43,768 bases of DNA, taken from the NCBI GenBank assembly GCA_002070275.1, contig MWCY01000023.1, forward strand, positions 1 to 43,768, in the 5' to 3' direction. A program made the translations under genes and the position numbers. Shown here in pieces: positions 16,299-24,878 of the stretch. Under the pieces are notes generated by a model. It worked only from the letters and a program-made list of their open reading frames with translations. It was not told the origin of the DNA and made no database searches. Position 1 is the first letter of the stretch. The number at the start of each line of letters is the position of its first letter. This DNA comes from Candidatus Hydrogenedentes bacterium ADurb.Bin170 (GTDB lineage: Bacteria > Hydrogenedentota > Hydrogenedentia > Hydrogenedentales > CAITNO01).

Positions 16299-18167
16299 TC
16301 AGAGTGTCATATCATAGTGATAGACACCTTCACGCAATTCTGTCTGAATGGTCAGACCGGAGTTGTTGAAGACAGCCTGCATGGATTTATTTTCGTCAAG
16401 CACTTCCGCTGTAAACCCGGCTATACCGTTTCGCTTCGCAATGGTGCACAGCTGCTTGAAAAGGAAACTGCCGATATGCTTCTGCTGGTAGTCGTCATGA
16501 ACCACAAAAGCAACTTCCGCCCGGTTCGTTTTCAAATCCAGATAGTAACCGCCGATAGCGATAATCGCTTCGCCGTCCGCTTCAGGAATAGTGGCAACAA
16601 TGGATACTTCGTTGCGGTGGTCGATATAGACAAACTGCTGCACCTGCTTGCGGGGCACCCATTTCATCCGTGCCATGAAACGTGTGTACAGGGATTTCTG
16701 CGACAGATCATGGAAAAGCTCGCGCACTTTCCCTTCATCTGTGGGATGAATGGGACGCACGGTCAGCTGCTGCCCGTCTGCCAGACGAAGCACGGTGCGT
16801 GTCTCTTTGGGACCTACAGTGATTTTGCCCGTATATTCGGAAAGTTCCGCCCGGACAAATTTATTGGCAATCGCCTCTTTCAGCAGTTGCTCCCGGAAAT
16901 CCGGATGGGCGATGCTGATCAGGGCGAGGGCGCGTTCCTGAATGTTTTTGCCGTGCAGATAGGCAACACCATATTCAGTGACCACATAATGCACATCACC
17001 GCGGGTCGTCACCACGCCGGCACCGGGCGCCAGCGTTCCGACAATACGGGATTTGCCGTCTGTTGTTGTGCTGTACAGGGCGATAATCGCCTTGCCGTCT
17101 TCCGCACCCGCCGCACCACGGTTAAAGTCGACCTGCCCGCCGATACCGGAGTAGAACTGGGTTCCGATGGAATCGGCGCAGACCTGCCCGGTCAGATCAA
17201 CTTCCAGCGCAACATTGATGGCGACCATCTTGTTCTGTCTGGAAATAATAAAGGGGTCGTTAACGTACTCGGTGGGGTTCATGGAGAATACGGGATTATT
17301 ATCGATATAGTCATAGAGCCGCTTCGTACCCATTACAAAACTGGCAACGATTTTACCGCGGTCCATGGACTTCTGGCTGCCGTTAATCACGCCCTCTTCC
17401 ACAAGTTCAATAATGGAATCGGTCAGCATTTCGGTATGCATGCCCAGATCACGTTTTTTCTTCAGAAAGGGTGCCACCGCCTGCGGAACACGTCCGATGC
17501 CGAGCTGGATGGTAGAGCCGTCTTCAATCAGCGCAGCAAGATACTCACCTATATCTTCCGTACCGGGACGCGGTTCCGGCTGAATGTTTTCGAGAACCGG
17601 CAAATCAACCGGAACGAGATAGTCAATATCGTACACATGGATGGTGGAGTTGCCGTGTGTCCGCGGCATTTGCGGATTCACCTGAGCAATGACGATGCGC
17701 GCATTTTCCGCTGCGCTTTTGACGATGTCCACCGATACGCCAAGACTGCACATACCATGCTCGTCGGGCGGGGAAACATGAATCATCGCCACATCCAGCG
17801 GAAGCCGGCCCGTAGTAAACAAACGGGGAATATCAGACAGGAAAATGGGCGTATAATCACCCATGCCCTGCTGAATGATTTCACGCACATTCTGCGAAAT
17901 AAAGAAGCTGTTGACGGGAAAACTGCTTGACAGTTCCTTCGTGGCATAAGGGGCATCGCCCCGCGTCAGCAGCTGTACAATTTCAATGTCCGTCAGATCG
18001 CGCGCACGACCGACCAGCGCCTCAACTAGCACGGTGGGGGTGGCACAGCCTGTTCCGAGAAAAACACGGTCGCCGGGTTCGATAGAAGCAACGGCTTCAG
18101 CGGCACTCACAGTAATGTCAGCGTATTCCTGCTGCCAGTCGGGATTGTAACTGAGTTTCTTTTCCAT
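16299..18167 (-). CDS. acetyl-CoA hydrolase/CoA-transferase fused to a GNAT acetyltransferase domain
   Basis: A 622-residue two-part protein. Residues about 1-430 form a class I CoA-transferase of the 4-hydroxybutyrate/acetyl-CoA hydrolase family: GDRVFLGTGCATPTVLVEAL, IHVSPPDEHGMCSLG, QLGIGRVPQAV, the signature FYSGIGGQVDFNRGA, and YVVTEYGVAYLHGKN. Residues about 455-620 form a GNAT domain (LTVRPIHPTDEGKVRELF, AEVAFVVHDDYQQKHIGSFLF). Its acetyl-CoA loop reads QQKHIG where Q-x-x-G-x-G is usual, so one Gly is His. The domain pair is known in other bacteria. ATG 18167 lies 7 nt after the upstream synthetase stop with GGAG 12 nt away; GTG 18185 is an alternative that overlaps the upstream gene. 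Likely role: exchange of CoA between acids, perhaps linked to lysine acetylation. Confidence 0.9.
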   Translation of the reverse strand: MEKKLSYNPDWQQEYADITVSAAEAVASIEPGDRVFLGTGCATPTVLVEALVGRARDLTDIEIVQLLTRGDAPYATKELSSSFPVNSFFISQNVREIIQQGMGDYTPIFLSDIPRLFTTGRLPLDVAMIHVSPPDEHGMCSLGVSVDIVKSAAENARIVIAQVNPQMPRTHGNSTIHVYDIDYLVPVDLPVLENIQPEPRPGTEDIGEYLAALIEDGSTIQLGIGRVPQAVAPFLKKKRDLGMHTEMLTDSIIELVEEGVINGSQKSMDRGKIVASFVMGTKRLYDYIDNNPVFSMNPTEYVNDPFIISRQNKMVAINVALEVDLTGQVCADSIGTQFYSGIGGQVDFNRGAAGAEDGKAIIALYSTTTDGKSRIVGTLAPGAGVVTTRGDVHYVVTEYGVAYLHGKNIQERALALISIAHPDFREQLLKEAIANKFVRAELSEYTGKITVGPKETRTVLRLADGQQLTVRPIHPTDEGKVRELFHDLSQKSLYTRFMARMKWVPRKQVQQFVYIDHRNEVSIVATIPEADGEAIIAIGGYYLDLKTNRAEVAFVVHDDYQQKHIGSFLFKQLCTIAKRNGIAGFTAEVLDENKSMQAVFNNSGLTIQTELREGVYHYDMTL

Positions 18168-18174
18168 GTTAAAT

Positions 18175-20268
18175 TTACTCTCCACTTAAAATCATGCGCG
18201 CATCAGCAACTATCGGAGCGGTGCCGACTTCGCCGACCATAAAGGGGTTGATATCCATTTCTTCTATTTGCGGGAAATCGGTCACCAGCTGACTGATTCG
18301 CTGCAGGGCTGCGGCAATTGCGTTGAGGTCCACGCCTGCCTGACCGCGTACGCCACGCAGAAGCGCAAAAGACCGCGTATTCTTCAGCATCTCCAGAGCT
18401 TCTTCATGGGTAAGCGGTGCCAAGTAGAAGCTCACGTCTTTCATCACCTCAACAAAGATGCCGCCGAGTCCGAACATGAGCATGGGCCCGAATTGCGGAT
18501 CTCGATGCATGCCGAGAATCACTTCGCGGCCGCCCTTGCCCATTTTTTCAACCAGCACACCGCGTAAATGCGCCTCGGGCGCACGGCGGCGAATACGAAG
18601 CATCATGAGATCGTAGGCATCCTGCACCTCTGCCGGCGTATGGAGATTGAGCTTTACGCCACCGAAATCCGATTTATGAAGCAGATCTGGCGAGACGATT
18701 TTCATCACTACGGGAAAGCCGACCCGCTGCGCTATGGCGACGGCTTCTTCTCCTGTGCGGGCGAGTGCGCCTGCGGGTACATTGAAGTCATAGGCTTTCA
18801 GAATTTCTTTCGCTTCAACCTCACCCATTTCCTTGCGGCCAGACCGTTCCTGACGGGCGAAAATACGCTCCACACGGTGCCGGTTTACCGGGAATCGGGT
18901 CACAATGCGGGAAGGTCTTCCGAGCCAGGAGGCATAATCGACCATCGACTTAAGCGCTGCAACGGCACGCTCCGGCGAAGGGTAGTCCGGCACACCTGCC
19001 GCCACAAACATGTTGCGCGCTTCGTTTACCTGCGAGCCGCCCATAAAGCATGTGAGCACGGGCTTGCCGTGATGCTCCGCATCAATAATCGCCTGAGCGG
19101 TCGCTTCACAGTCAGACATGGCCTGCGGTGTCAGAATAACCACGGCGCTGTCCACCTGAGGATCAGCGAGCACTTCTTTCACAGCCATGGCATAACGATC
19201 GGACTCGGCGTCACCAAGCACGTCAATGGGATTGGCTACGCTTGCCGCCGGAGGGAGTGCCGCTTTTACCGTGGCAGCAATTTCAGGCGTAAGGGCGTCC
19301 ATGCGCATTCCCAGTGTTTCCACTGCATCCGCCGCCATAATGCCGGGACCGCCTGCGTTGGTAATCACTGCCACACGGTTCCCCTTCGGCAGAGGCTGCA
19401 TCGCCAGGGCTGTGGCATAATCGAAAAGCGCTTCGAAATTGTCGGCGCGCACGATGCCCGCCCGGGTGAAAGCAGCGCCGTAAGCGATATCCGCACCGGC
19501 GAGACTGCCTGTATGAGAAGCTGCCGCTTTGCCGCCGGCGGCGGTAGTACCCGCCTTCAGAATGACAACAGGTTTTTCCTGCGAAACTTCTTCCGCCACC
19601 CGTATAAATTCGGGACCGCTCGTGATGCTTTCCAGATAAGCGGCAATAACCTTGGTCTGTTTATCCTGCGCCAGAGCACGGAGCAGATCGGTTTCGCAAA
19701 GATCCGCTTTGTTGCCTATACTCAGAAGTTTGGCAAGTCCGACGCCACGGCCTTCAGCCCAGTCAAGAATGGCTGTACAGAGCGCACCCGATTGTGAAAG
19801 CACGGAGATATTTCCGGGCTTCGGCATCTGGGCAGCGAAGGAAGCATTCATGCGGTTTTCCGTGTTGATCAGACCCAGGCAGTTGGGGCCCAGGATACGG
19901 ATGGAATGCTTCCGGCAAAATGCCACCATTTCCTTTTCTTTGGCGGCGCCCTCAGCACCCACTTCTTTGAAGCCTGCTGTGATCACCGTAACCGCCTTGG
20001 CGCGCACCACCGAAGCACCGGCAAGGGCATCCATCACAAAGCGCTGCGGAACCACGATCACGCAATGGTCGATATTGATGCCGGCGTCTCGCACATCCTT
20101 ATAGCAGGGAAGACCGAAAAGCTCATCTGTGGTTGGGTTGACAGGGATTATTTTCCCCTGATATCCCCCGTTAATGAGGTTGGATAAAATGGCAGAACCG
20201 ACTTTTCCGGGGGTGCGGGACGCACCGATCACTGCCACCGAGTTTGGGTATAAAAGTCCGTCAAGCAT
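18175..20268 (-). CDS. acyl-CoA synthetase (ADP-forming), acetate-CoA ligase type, single chain
   Basis: A 697-residue NDP-forming acyl-CoA synthetase, with alpha and beta parts fused. Order: CoA-binding Rossmann domain (SVAVIGASRTPGKVGSAI), two ligase-like domains with the phosphorylated histidine segment AASHTGSLAG, then an ATP-grasp domain (about 470-695; PVVMKIVSPDLLHKSDFGGVKL, MFGLGGIFVEVMKDVSF, EMDINPF). The reaction converts acyl-CoA, ADP and phosphate to acid, CoA and ATP, reversibly, giving substrate-level ATP during fermentation or peptide/acetate metabolism. ATG 20268 is chosen because AGGTG lies 9 nt upstream; GTG at 20280 is less likely. The CoA-transferase/GNAT gene follows after 7 nt. 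No GNAT domain is attached here, unlike in Pat-type acetyltransferases. Confidence 0.92.
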   Translation of the reverse strand: MLDGLLYPNSVAVIGASRTPGKVGSAILSNLINGGYQGKIIPVNPTTDELFGLPCYKDVRDAGINIDHCVIVVPQRFVMDALAGASVVRAKAVTVITAGFKEVGAEGAAKEKEMVAFCRKHSIRILGPNCLGLINTENRMNASFAAQMPKPGNISVLSQSGALCTAILDWAEGRGVGLAKLLSIGNKADLCETDLLRALAQDKQTKVIAAYLESITSGPEFIRVAEEVSQEKPVVILKAGTTAAGGKAAASHTGSLAGADIAYGAAFTRAGIVRADNFEALFDYATALAMQPLPKGNRVAVITNAGGPGIMAADAVETLGMRMDALTPEIAATVKAALPPAASVANPIDVLGDAESDRYAMAVKEVLADPQVDSAVVILTPQAMSDCEATAQAIIDAEHHGKPVLTCFMGGSQVNEARNMFVAAGVPDYPSPERAVAALKSMVDYASWLGRPSRIVTRFPVNRHRVERIFARQERSGRKEMGEVEAKEILKAYDFNVPAGALARTGEEAVAIAQRVGFPVVMKIVSPDLLHKSDFGGVKLNLHTPAEVQDAYDLMMLRIRRRAPEAHLRGVLVEKMGKGGREVILGMHRDPQFGPMLMFGLGGIFVEVMKDVSFYLAPLTHEEALEMLKNTRSFALLRGVRGQAGVDLNAIAAALQRISQLVTDFPQIEEMDINPFMVGEVGTAPIVADARMILSGE

Positions 20269-20667
20269 GTTGTTGCACACCTGTTGCAGGAATACTGAAA
20301 AGTCCTGCGGTAATGCGCCTTATCAGGCGCCAGCCTATAGAAAACAACTCCCCGGCTTGCATCTCAAGCGTAGGGGTCAATCGTATCCCGGAGCCAATTC
20401 TTTGCGTCACAGTTGAGGTGACAGCAACGTGCGCAGGGCGGGCAATGGCGGTAGAACCGCTGCAAACAGAGACGCGGAGAGCGGTGAAGCTTCTCTCTTG
20501 CGATAACGCCTCTCGCTGAGTTTGCGGAAAAAAGTGCGTCGCAAGCAGGCGGCACGCATACCAAGCCCTGCCAGACCGTACCCTTTCAATGCCCCGATGC
20601 ATGGAAAGCGGGATCCGGCAACATGACAGATTCCACCCTGAATGCAAAGGGAAGGCAATAAAAGAGA
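20269..20667. other. 399-bp gap between tRNA-Cys and the synthetase gene
   Basis: No supported gene is seen. A 90-codon minus-strand frame at 20407-20679 is Pro/Leu/Arg-rich, runs into the tRNA gene and matches nothing I recognise. A weak hairpin plus T6 (20528-20558) could end tRNA transcription. The remainder may be leader sequence of the synthetase operon; I found no convincing promoter or riboswitch. Confidence 0.4.
20528..20558 (-). terminator. weak candidate terminator downstream of tRNA-Cys
   Basis: Minus-strand arms TGCGT and ACGCA (20554-20558 and 20535-20539) close a 14-nt loop and are followed after one base by T6. The stem is short, so this is tentative. Confidence 0.3.
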
Positions 20668-20742
20668 TGGAGGCGGCACCCGGATTCGAACCGGGGAATA
20701 AAGGCTTTGCAGGCCTCTGCCTTACCACTTGGCTATGCCGCC
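20668..20742 (-). tRNA. tRNA-Cys (anticodon GCA), CCA encoded
   Basis: Acceptor strands GGCGGCA (20736-20742) and TGCCGCC (20672-20678) pair fully. The D arm contains AGCCAAGTGGTAAGGC, the anticodon loop is CTGCAAA with anticodon GCA, and the T arm is CCCCGGTTCGAATCCGGG. The discriminator is U, as expected for tRNA-Cys, and the CCA end is encoded at 20668-20670. The total is 75 nt, matching typical bacterial tRNA-Cys. A good promoter lies immediately upstream. Confidence 0.97.
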
Positions 20743-20754
20743 TTTCCAGTGCTC

Positions 20755-20784
20755 ATTGTATAGAGTTCAGGTATGAAATGTCAA
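20755..20784 (-). promoter_or_regulatory. promoter of tRNA-Cys
   Basis: TTGACA (20779-20784) and TACAAT (20755-20760) on the minus strand are separated by 18 bp; a TATACA at 16 bp overlaps. Transcription would start about 6 nt before the mature tRNA 5' end, a short leader typical of stable RNA genes. Confidence 0.7.
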
Positions 20785-20947
20785 ACCTGCAGGTTCAGGA
20801 TGCGCTGCTTTCTGTTTATTCGCCGATGGCGAAAGAATATTTGCGTGCCAGGAGGACTTTTGATGCGGGCGGGCAGTGCGTTCCGCTAAAACAAATAGAG
20901 CGAATTCGGCGGGGCGGGAAAAAGGCAGGCAGGACACTTTTGTATAA

Positions 20948-21721
20948 TCATGCGGCGGAAGGGCAGGAAAATTCACAGAGAACCGGCATATGATCCGAAT
21001 AGCGAACAGGACAAACCGCAAAATTCTGCATCTGAATTTCAGGACTGTGAAGAATAAAATCCAGTTGCCTCCAAGGCATAATGCTCGGAAACGTAGGCAG
21101 TTCCTCGCTGTTGGCGTTGATCAGATTGGCGGCATTCATGAACAGTTCCAGCTCGCCGGAACCGGTAAGCGCATTGAAATCACCGGCAACAATGATGGGC
21201 TTTGTGATTCCCTGAAAAATCCGGTTGAGACCGGTTAACTGTCGCTGTCGCGAATTGAAGGTCAGAGACAGGTGCACCAGAAAGATCACAAAGTTATCAA
21301 ATTCCAATTCAATAACCAGGCGCTTCATCCCTGTTTCAAGAAAATGAAAGCGCTCTGCCACGACATGCCTTCTTGTAACAAAAGCGTTGCCCTGTCTGTT
21401 CAGAATAGGCATTTTGCGGGCAAGAGACTGCGTTCCGTACTTCGTTTCATGCACAGGATGATAGCCCAATTCTTCGGCAATCCATTGTGCCTGATTAATT
21501 TTTCCGGAACGGTAAGACCCCTCATCCACTTCCACCAGTCCGATAATATCGGGCTGGTTTTCTTTGATAAAATCGACGATTCGGGAAGTGTTTTTCACGC
21601 TGGGGCGAAAATATCCTGCAAAGGGCAGCGGCAAATGATAGCCGAGTCCTGTGCCGGTACCGTAACGGATATTATACAGAAGAAATTTAATCGTGTCGGT
21701 CACGTTGCAAAAAAACCTCAT
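20948..21721 (-). CDS. endonuclease/exonuclease/phosphatase (EEP) family protein
   Basis: A 257-residue hydrolase of the DNase I-like EEP fold. It shows FLLYNIRYG (Asn of motif 1), DIIGLVEVDEG (metal-binding Glu), HLSLTF, AGDFNAL (D-x-N) and YSDHMPVLCEF (catalytic Asp-His), covering the expected catalytic set in order. No signal peptide is evident, so it is probably cytoplasmic. Substrates in the family range from DNA to phospholipids and inositol phosphates, and the sequence does not decide between them. ATG 21721 is used; a TTG at 21739 is in frame, and neither has a strong ribosome site, so the start is uncertain. It lies alone between the porin terminator and the tRNA-Cys. Confidence 0.83.
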   Translation of the reverse strand: MRFFCNVTDTIKFLLYNIRYGTGTGLGYHLPLPFAGYFRPSVKNTSRIVDFIKENQPDIIGLVEVDEGSYRSGKINQAQWIAEELGYHPVHETKYGTQSLARKMPILNRQGNAFVTRRHVVAERFHFLETGMKRLVIELEFDNFVIFLVHLSLTFNSRQRQLTGLNRIFQGITKPIIVAGDFNALTGSGELELFMNAANLINANSEELPTFPSIMPWRQLDFILHSPEIQMQNFAVCPVRYSDHMPVLCEFSCPSAA

Positions 21722-21808
21722 TGTGTGCAGGAAGCGCAATCAAGCGGGAGGACTGGCGCCGCTTCGAATGTAGATATACGGTCACCCCAAAACGTGAACA
21801 GTATACTA

Positions 21809-21850
21809 CAAAAGACAAAGCCTCCGCAACAGGGGGCTGCTGCGGAGGCT
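21809..21850 (-). terminator. rho-independent terminator of the porin gene
   Basis: Perfect 10-bp arms AGCCTCCGCA (21819-21828) and TGCGGAGGCT (21841-21850) with a 12-nt loop are followed on the minus strand by TTTGTCTTTT. It lies 33 bp after the stop codon at 21883. Confidence 0.9.
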
Positions 21851-21882
21851 GTTAACCAACCAGATAAGAATGTCAGGTCAAA

Positions 21883-23190
21883 TTAGAAGGCAAGTTCGGT
21901 TTCGATGAAGACGTAGTCGTAGTCGTCTTTCTTCTCGCCGGGCCAGCCAAAGAGACCGTTGTTGACGATGACATCGCCACTCAGGCCTTTGCGGCCGAAG
22001 AAGTGGGAGTATCCGCCACGGATGACCAGGTCTTCGCTGTAGTTGTAGTCAGCAAAGAGACCGACTTCCCAGCCAAGGCTTCTGCCGCTGTTGCCAGCGC
22101 GCTGATCGGATTCGTAGAAGCTTCCAACCAGTTTCAGTTCAATGGCTTCGGTCGGCATGGCACTAACACCCAGCGTGTAGGCAAGGAAGTTACTCATGTT
22201 GCGGTTGAAGTCCAGGAACTGGCTGTACTGGTTGTTGGAGAACAGACGGTTGAAGGGAAGGTCAGCATCGTTGCTCCAGCAGCTGGTGTCGGGATCGCCG
22301 CCGCCAAAGTAGGCGAAGCGGGCGAAGACGCGGGGCTGAAGGGTCATGTCAAAGGTGTAGCCGACTTCGGCATTCACTGCCCACTCGGCGTATTCAACAT
22401 CAGCAGAACGTTTCCAGCGGAACCAGGGCTGTTTGATACCATCAACATCACCAAACTGGTAGGCTGCTTCAACGTCGAAATCAAATCCACTAATAACACC
22501 AGCTCCGCGGAGGCCAAGTGTGTGAATGTCGACTGTGGTGCCGTTTCTCAGGATATTGGCCAGCGCACCCTGATCATCACGGATGAACACCCAGTAGGCA
22601 TCCAGGGTCACATCTTCAATGCCGATGTAGCTGCCATAGACAGCGTACATATCAACATCATCATCACCGAAATCACTGACGGTTTCGGCCAGTTTGGCAG
22701 CGATGGCGTCAATGTTGACATAGTCATTGGCGAAGGTCAGACGAAGGGCGTCGAAGGACAGACCGGAGAAATTATAGGAGTAGTCATTGGTGCCGACCAG
22801 CATCTGGCTGCCCAGAGCGATTTCCTGGCGACCAACGCGCAGGCTGAGGGGTGTGCCCCACAGGTTGCGGGCTTCAATGTAGGCCTGATACAGAGCGACG
22901 TCAGAGTTGCCGCGGGCATCTGCACCGGTCAGGTAGTTGGAGCGAAATCCTTCGCCCCAGAAGCCGTAGGAGTCGAATTCGATGAACGCGGAGACGTCCT
23001 GGGTGAAGTCAGCTTTGACGTTCAGGCGTGTGCGCTGTTCGACATAGCTGCTGTCTCTCAGGGAATCCATGTTGAAGTAGTTGCCACGGATGCGGATGCT
23101 ACCGCCGAGTTCAACATTCTGAAGTTCGGCAAAAGCCATGCCGCCCAGGCTCACGATAAGGGCTGCAATCAAGAGGGTTTTAAAACGCAT
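21883..23190 (-). CDS. outer-membrane beta-barrel porin, alginate-export-like
   Basis: A 435-residue secreted protein with a clear signal peptide (cleavage after GGMAFA). The mature part is made of alternating-residue beta strands rich in Tyr, Phe, Asp and Gly, and ends in an aromatic/hydrophobic strand (VFIETELAF), as outer-membrane barrels do. Segments such as EQRTRLNVKADFTQDVSAFIEFDSYG and SLRVGRQEIALGSQMLVG resemble the alginate-export (AlgE-like) family found in many PVC and proteobacterial porins. It likely lets sugars or acids cross the outer membrane; specificity is not readable. ATG 23190 has GGAG at 9 nt; ATGs at 23205 and upstream would swallow this site. A strong promoter lies about 240 nt upstream, so the mRNA has a long leader. 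Confidence 0.8.
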   Translation of the reverse strand: MRFKTLLIAALIVSLGGMAFAELQNVELGGSIRIRGNYFNMDSLRDSSYVEQRTRLNVKADFTQDVSAFIEFDSYGFWGEGFRSNYLTGADARGNSDVALYQAYIEARNLWGTPLSLRVGRQEIALGSQMLVGTNDYSYNFSGLSFDALRLTFANDYVNIDAIAAKLAETVSDFGDDDVDMYAVYGSYIGIEDVTLDAYWVFIRDDQGALANILRNGTTVDIHTLGLRGAGVISGFDFDVEAAYQFGDVDGIKQPWFRWKRSADVEYAEWAVNAEVGYTFDMTLQPRVFARFAYFGGGDPDTSCWSNDADLPFNRLFSNNQYSQFLDFNRNMSNFLAYTLGVSAMPTEAIELKLVGSFYESDQRAGNSGRSLGWEVGLFADYNYSEDLVIRGGYSHFFGRKGLSGDVIVNNGLFGWPGEKKDDYDYVFIETELAF

Positions 23191-23257
23191 ATGCGCATTC
23201 TCCATAAATAAAATTGGGTTGACTACCATGATTCGCTTCGGAAAACATTTCCGCGCG

Positions 23258-23277
23258 GCATCTTGTACTGAAGATGC
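23258..23277 (-). promoter_or_regulatory. stem-loop in the porin mRNA leader
   Basis: GCATCTT (23258-23264) and AAGATGC (23271-23277) form a perfect 7-bp stem with a 6-nt loop, 68 nt before the porin start. No T-run follows, so it is not a terminator; it may affect RNA stability or translation. Confidence 0.45.
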
Positions 23278-23296
23278 TATTTTTATATGGCGAACT

Positions 23297-23341
23297 TCAC
23301 GAAAAACAGCACGCTGGATTGGTGTAATTTAACGCTTCCAT
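23297..23341 (-). CDS. possible 14-codon leader peptide upstream of the porin
   Basis: Within the porin leader an ATG at 23341 opens a 14-codon frame (MEALNYTNPACCFS) ending at 23297, preceded by a purine-rich AAAGGAAAGGAGGG. The AAAGGA part is 8 nt from the ATG. The ribosome-site quality is better than chance, but the frame is too short for composition to confirm coding. Treat as a candidate regulatory leader only. Confidence 0.25.
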   Translation of the reverse strand: MEALNYTNPACCFS

Positions 23342-23435
23342 CCCTCCTTTCCTTTATGAATTAGGTGCTGTTCGTGATTCAAATATCCGGTCAATACATA
23401 CAACTACATACGGGACTTTTCTGTCCGTGAACCCT

Positions 23436-23464
23436 ATTTTAACACAACCAATTGTCTTTGTCAA
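23436..23464 (-). promoter_or_regulatory. near-consensus promoter of the porin gene
   Basis: TTGACA (23459-23464, perfect) and TAAAAT (23436-23441, five of six) are spaced 17 bp on the minus strand. Transcription would start near 23429, about 240 nt before the porin ATG. The promoter lies just after the end of the pseudopilin operon at 23517, so the porin is an independent unit. Confidence 0.8.
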
Positions 23465-23516
23465 GTATTATCCCCCAAAATTCAGGCAGGGCAGCACATG
23501 CCTGCGAAGCAGCATT

Positions 23517-24878
23517 TTACTGCTTAACCTGACGGGGGCGCATATAGCCAGCAGGCAGATAAATGGTTCTCGCAAAGCGATTCAGCACCACGGCACCGCC
23601 CGTGCTCGCTGATTCATTGAGGCTCCACATGGCAACATCCAGGGAAACGGGCACGCGCCCCTGAGCGGGATTACCCAGTTCGTAAAAATCACGATCATTC
23701 AGCAAAGCAAGCAAATAGCGCGGATCCAGCGTTGTCATGGTTTTTTCCATAAATCCGACGCCGTCCGTGTCTTTGCCCGTGAGGTTGAAGAGCGTGTTGA
23801 AATAGGAATTGCGCTGTCCGTACTCTTCGACGGCATAACGGAAAATGGGCTCCTGCGCCGGTCCCAGGATATCAACAAAGGTATCGTCGCGATTTTTGAT
23901 ACGAACCCCTGTCTGCGGGTCGAGCAGGAAAGCATTCAGTAGAAAATTTTCCGCAACAACGTGCTGCTGCAGATGAAAACGCTGCGTATCGGGATAAGGC
24001 GGCACCGGAAGATGATCATCATACCAGAACTGATCCAGCAGAAGCGCTCCCTGTTTTTCCCGCCACCAGATGTCTGTTGCATCCCAGGCAGCCGCACCGG
24101 GAAGGCCGGGACCGTTCAGCAGCTGAAGCCAGTAATGGCACGTTTCCGCTGTTTTAAAAGCGTCTCTGGCGTGAGGCGGCACTGATGCCGCAACAGTGCC
24201 CGTCCACAAATAACTGGTGAGCCAGGGAAACCGCGCAGGCGATCCGACGCCGCTTTCATCGGAGAAAGCTGAAGGGCGGGGAAGGCGGGGCGTGGCACCC
24301 GAAGCCAGAAGCGCATTCATCTTGGGAAAATTCTGCAGGCCTGCCACATCCGTCTCCACAAAACGAAGCAGCACCCCGTAGATCACTTCCACTTCCACGT
24401 CCACCCAGTCCTGACCGGGCGCACGATAATAGAAAGCACTGAGATCGGTTGTGCTCAGAGCCTGTAACTGATCCCACCGGCGCGGCAGGGTAATGGTTTC
24501 TCCGCGACCGGTGACGGCCTGGGGCTCATCAATCCGTGCTGTATCACGATGCACCGCATAGGTGATGCGGCTGACCTTGTTGTACTCATCGATGCCCACA
24601 ATCACAAAGCCGAAGGGCTCTCCGTAAAAGCGGACTTCCGTGCCGGAATTGGGATTGTTGAAAAGCGTTTGGACGTCACGCTCGATGGCAAGGACGGCAT
24701 TATTGGTCTGCTCGAAAAGTGCCATGGTCTGATAACTGCGACGGACCGTATTTGTGACCGTGCTGAACAGAAGCACCACACCGCTCATAATGGTCGTGAA
24801 AATGGCGATCGCCACAATCAGTTCCACGAGCGACATACCGCGCCTCCCGGCGCTATGGGTATCAGCGGTCCGTAACAT
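23517..24878 (-). CDS. GspJ-like minor pseudopilin with large C-terminal region
   Basis: A 453-residue protein with a type IV prepilin N-terminus. A short basic leader ends in RRG, followed by MSLVELIVAIAIFTTIMSG with Glu at +5 of the mature chain, then about 400 soluble residues. The place in the gene order (fourth after G, H and I types) and the SLVEL-IAI-F pattern fit GspJ, but the soluble part is more than twice the usual GspJ length (about 200) and not recognised. ATG 24878 overlaps the gspI-like stop by 17 nt, with GGAG 13 nt upstream; ATG 24908 is an alternative with no ribosome site. It is the last gene of the pseudopilin operon. Confidence 0.7.
   Translation of the reverse strand: MLRTADTHSAGRRGMSLVELIVAIAIFTTIMSGVVLLFSTVTNTVRRSYQTMALFEQTNNAVLAIERDVQTLFNNPNSGTEVRFYGEPFGFVIVGIDEYNKVSRITYAVHRDTARIDEPQAVTGRGETITLPRRWDQLQALSTTDLSAFYYRAPGQDWVDVEVEVIYGVLLRFVETDVAGLQNFPKMNALLASGATPRLPRPSAFSDESGVGSPARFPWLTSYLWTGTVAASVPPHARDAFKTAETCHYWLQLLNGPGLPGAAAWDATDIWWREKQGALLLDQFWYDDHLPVPPYPDTQRFHLQQHVVAENFLLNAFLLDPQTGVRIKNRDDTFVDILGPAQEPIFRYAVEEYGQRNSYFNTLFNLTGKDTDGVGFMEKTMTTLDPRYLLALLNDRDFYELGNPAQGRVPVSLDVAMWSLNESASTGGAVVLNRFARTIYLPAGYMRPRQVKQ

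Noticed and set aside
15237-17930. Plus-strand open frame of 897 codons
   Set aside because: It runs antisense through the well-supported GT4 and CoA-transferase/GNAT genes and has no recognisable domain; long antisense frames are common in GC-rich coding sequence.
20261-20728. Minus-strand open frame of 155 codons
   Set aside because: It begins inside the tRNA-Cys gene and shows no domain; the tRNA call is certain.
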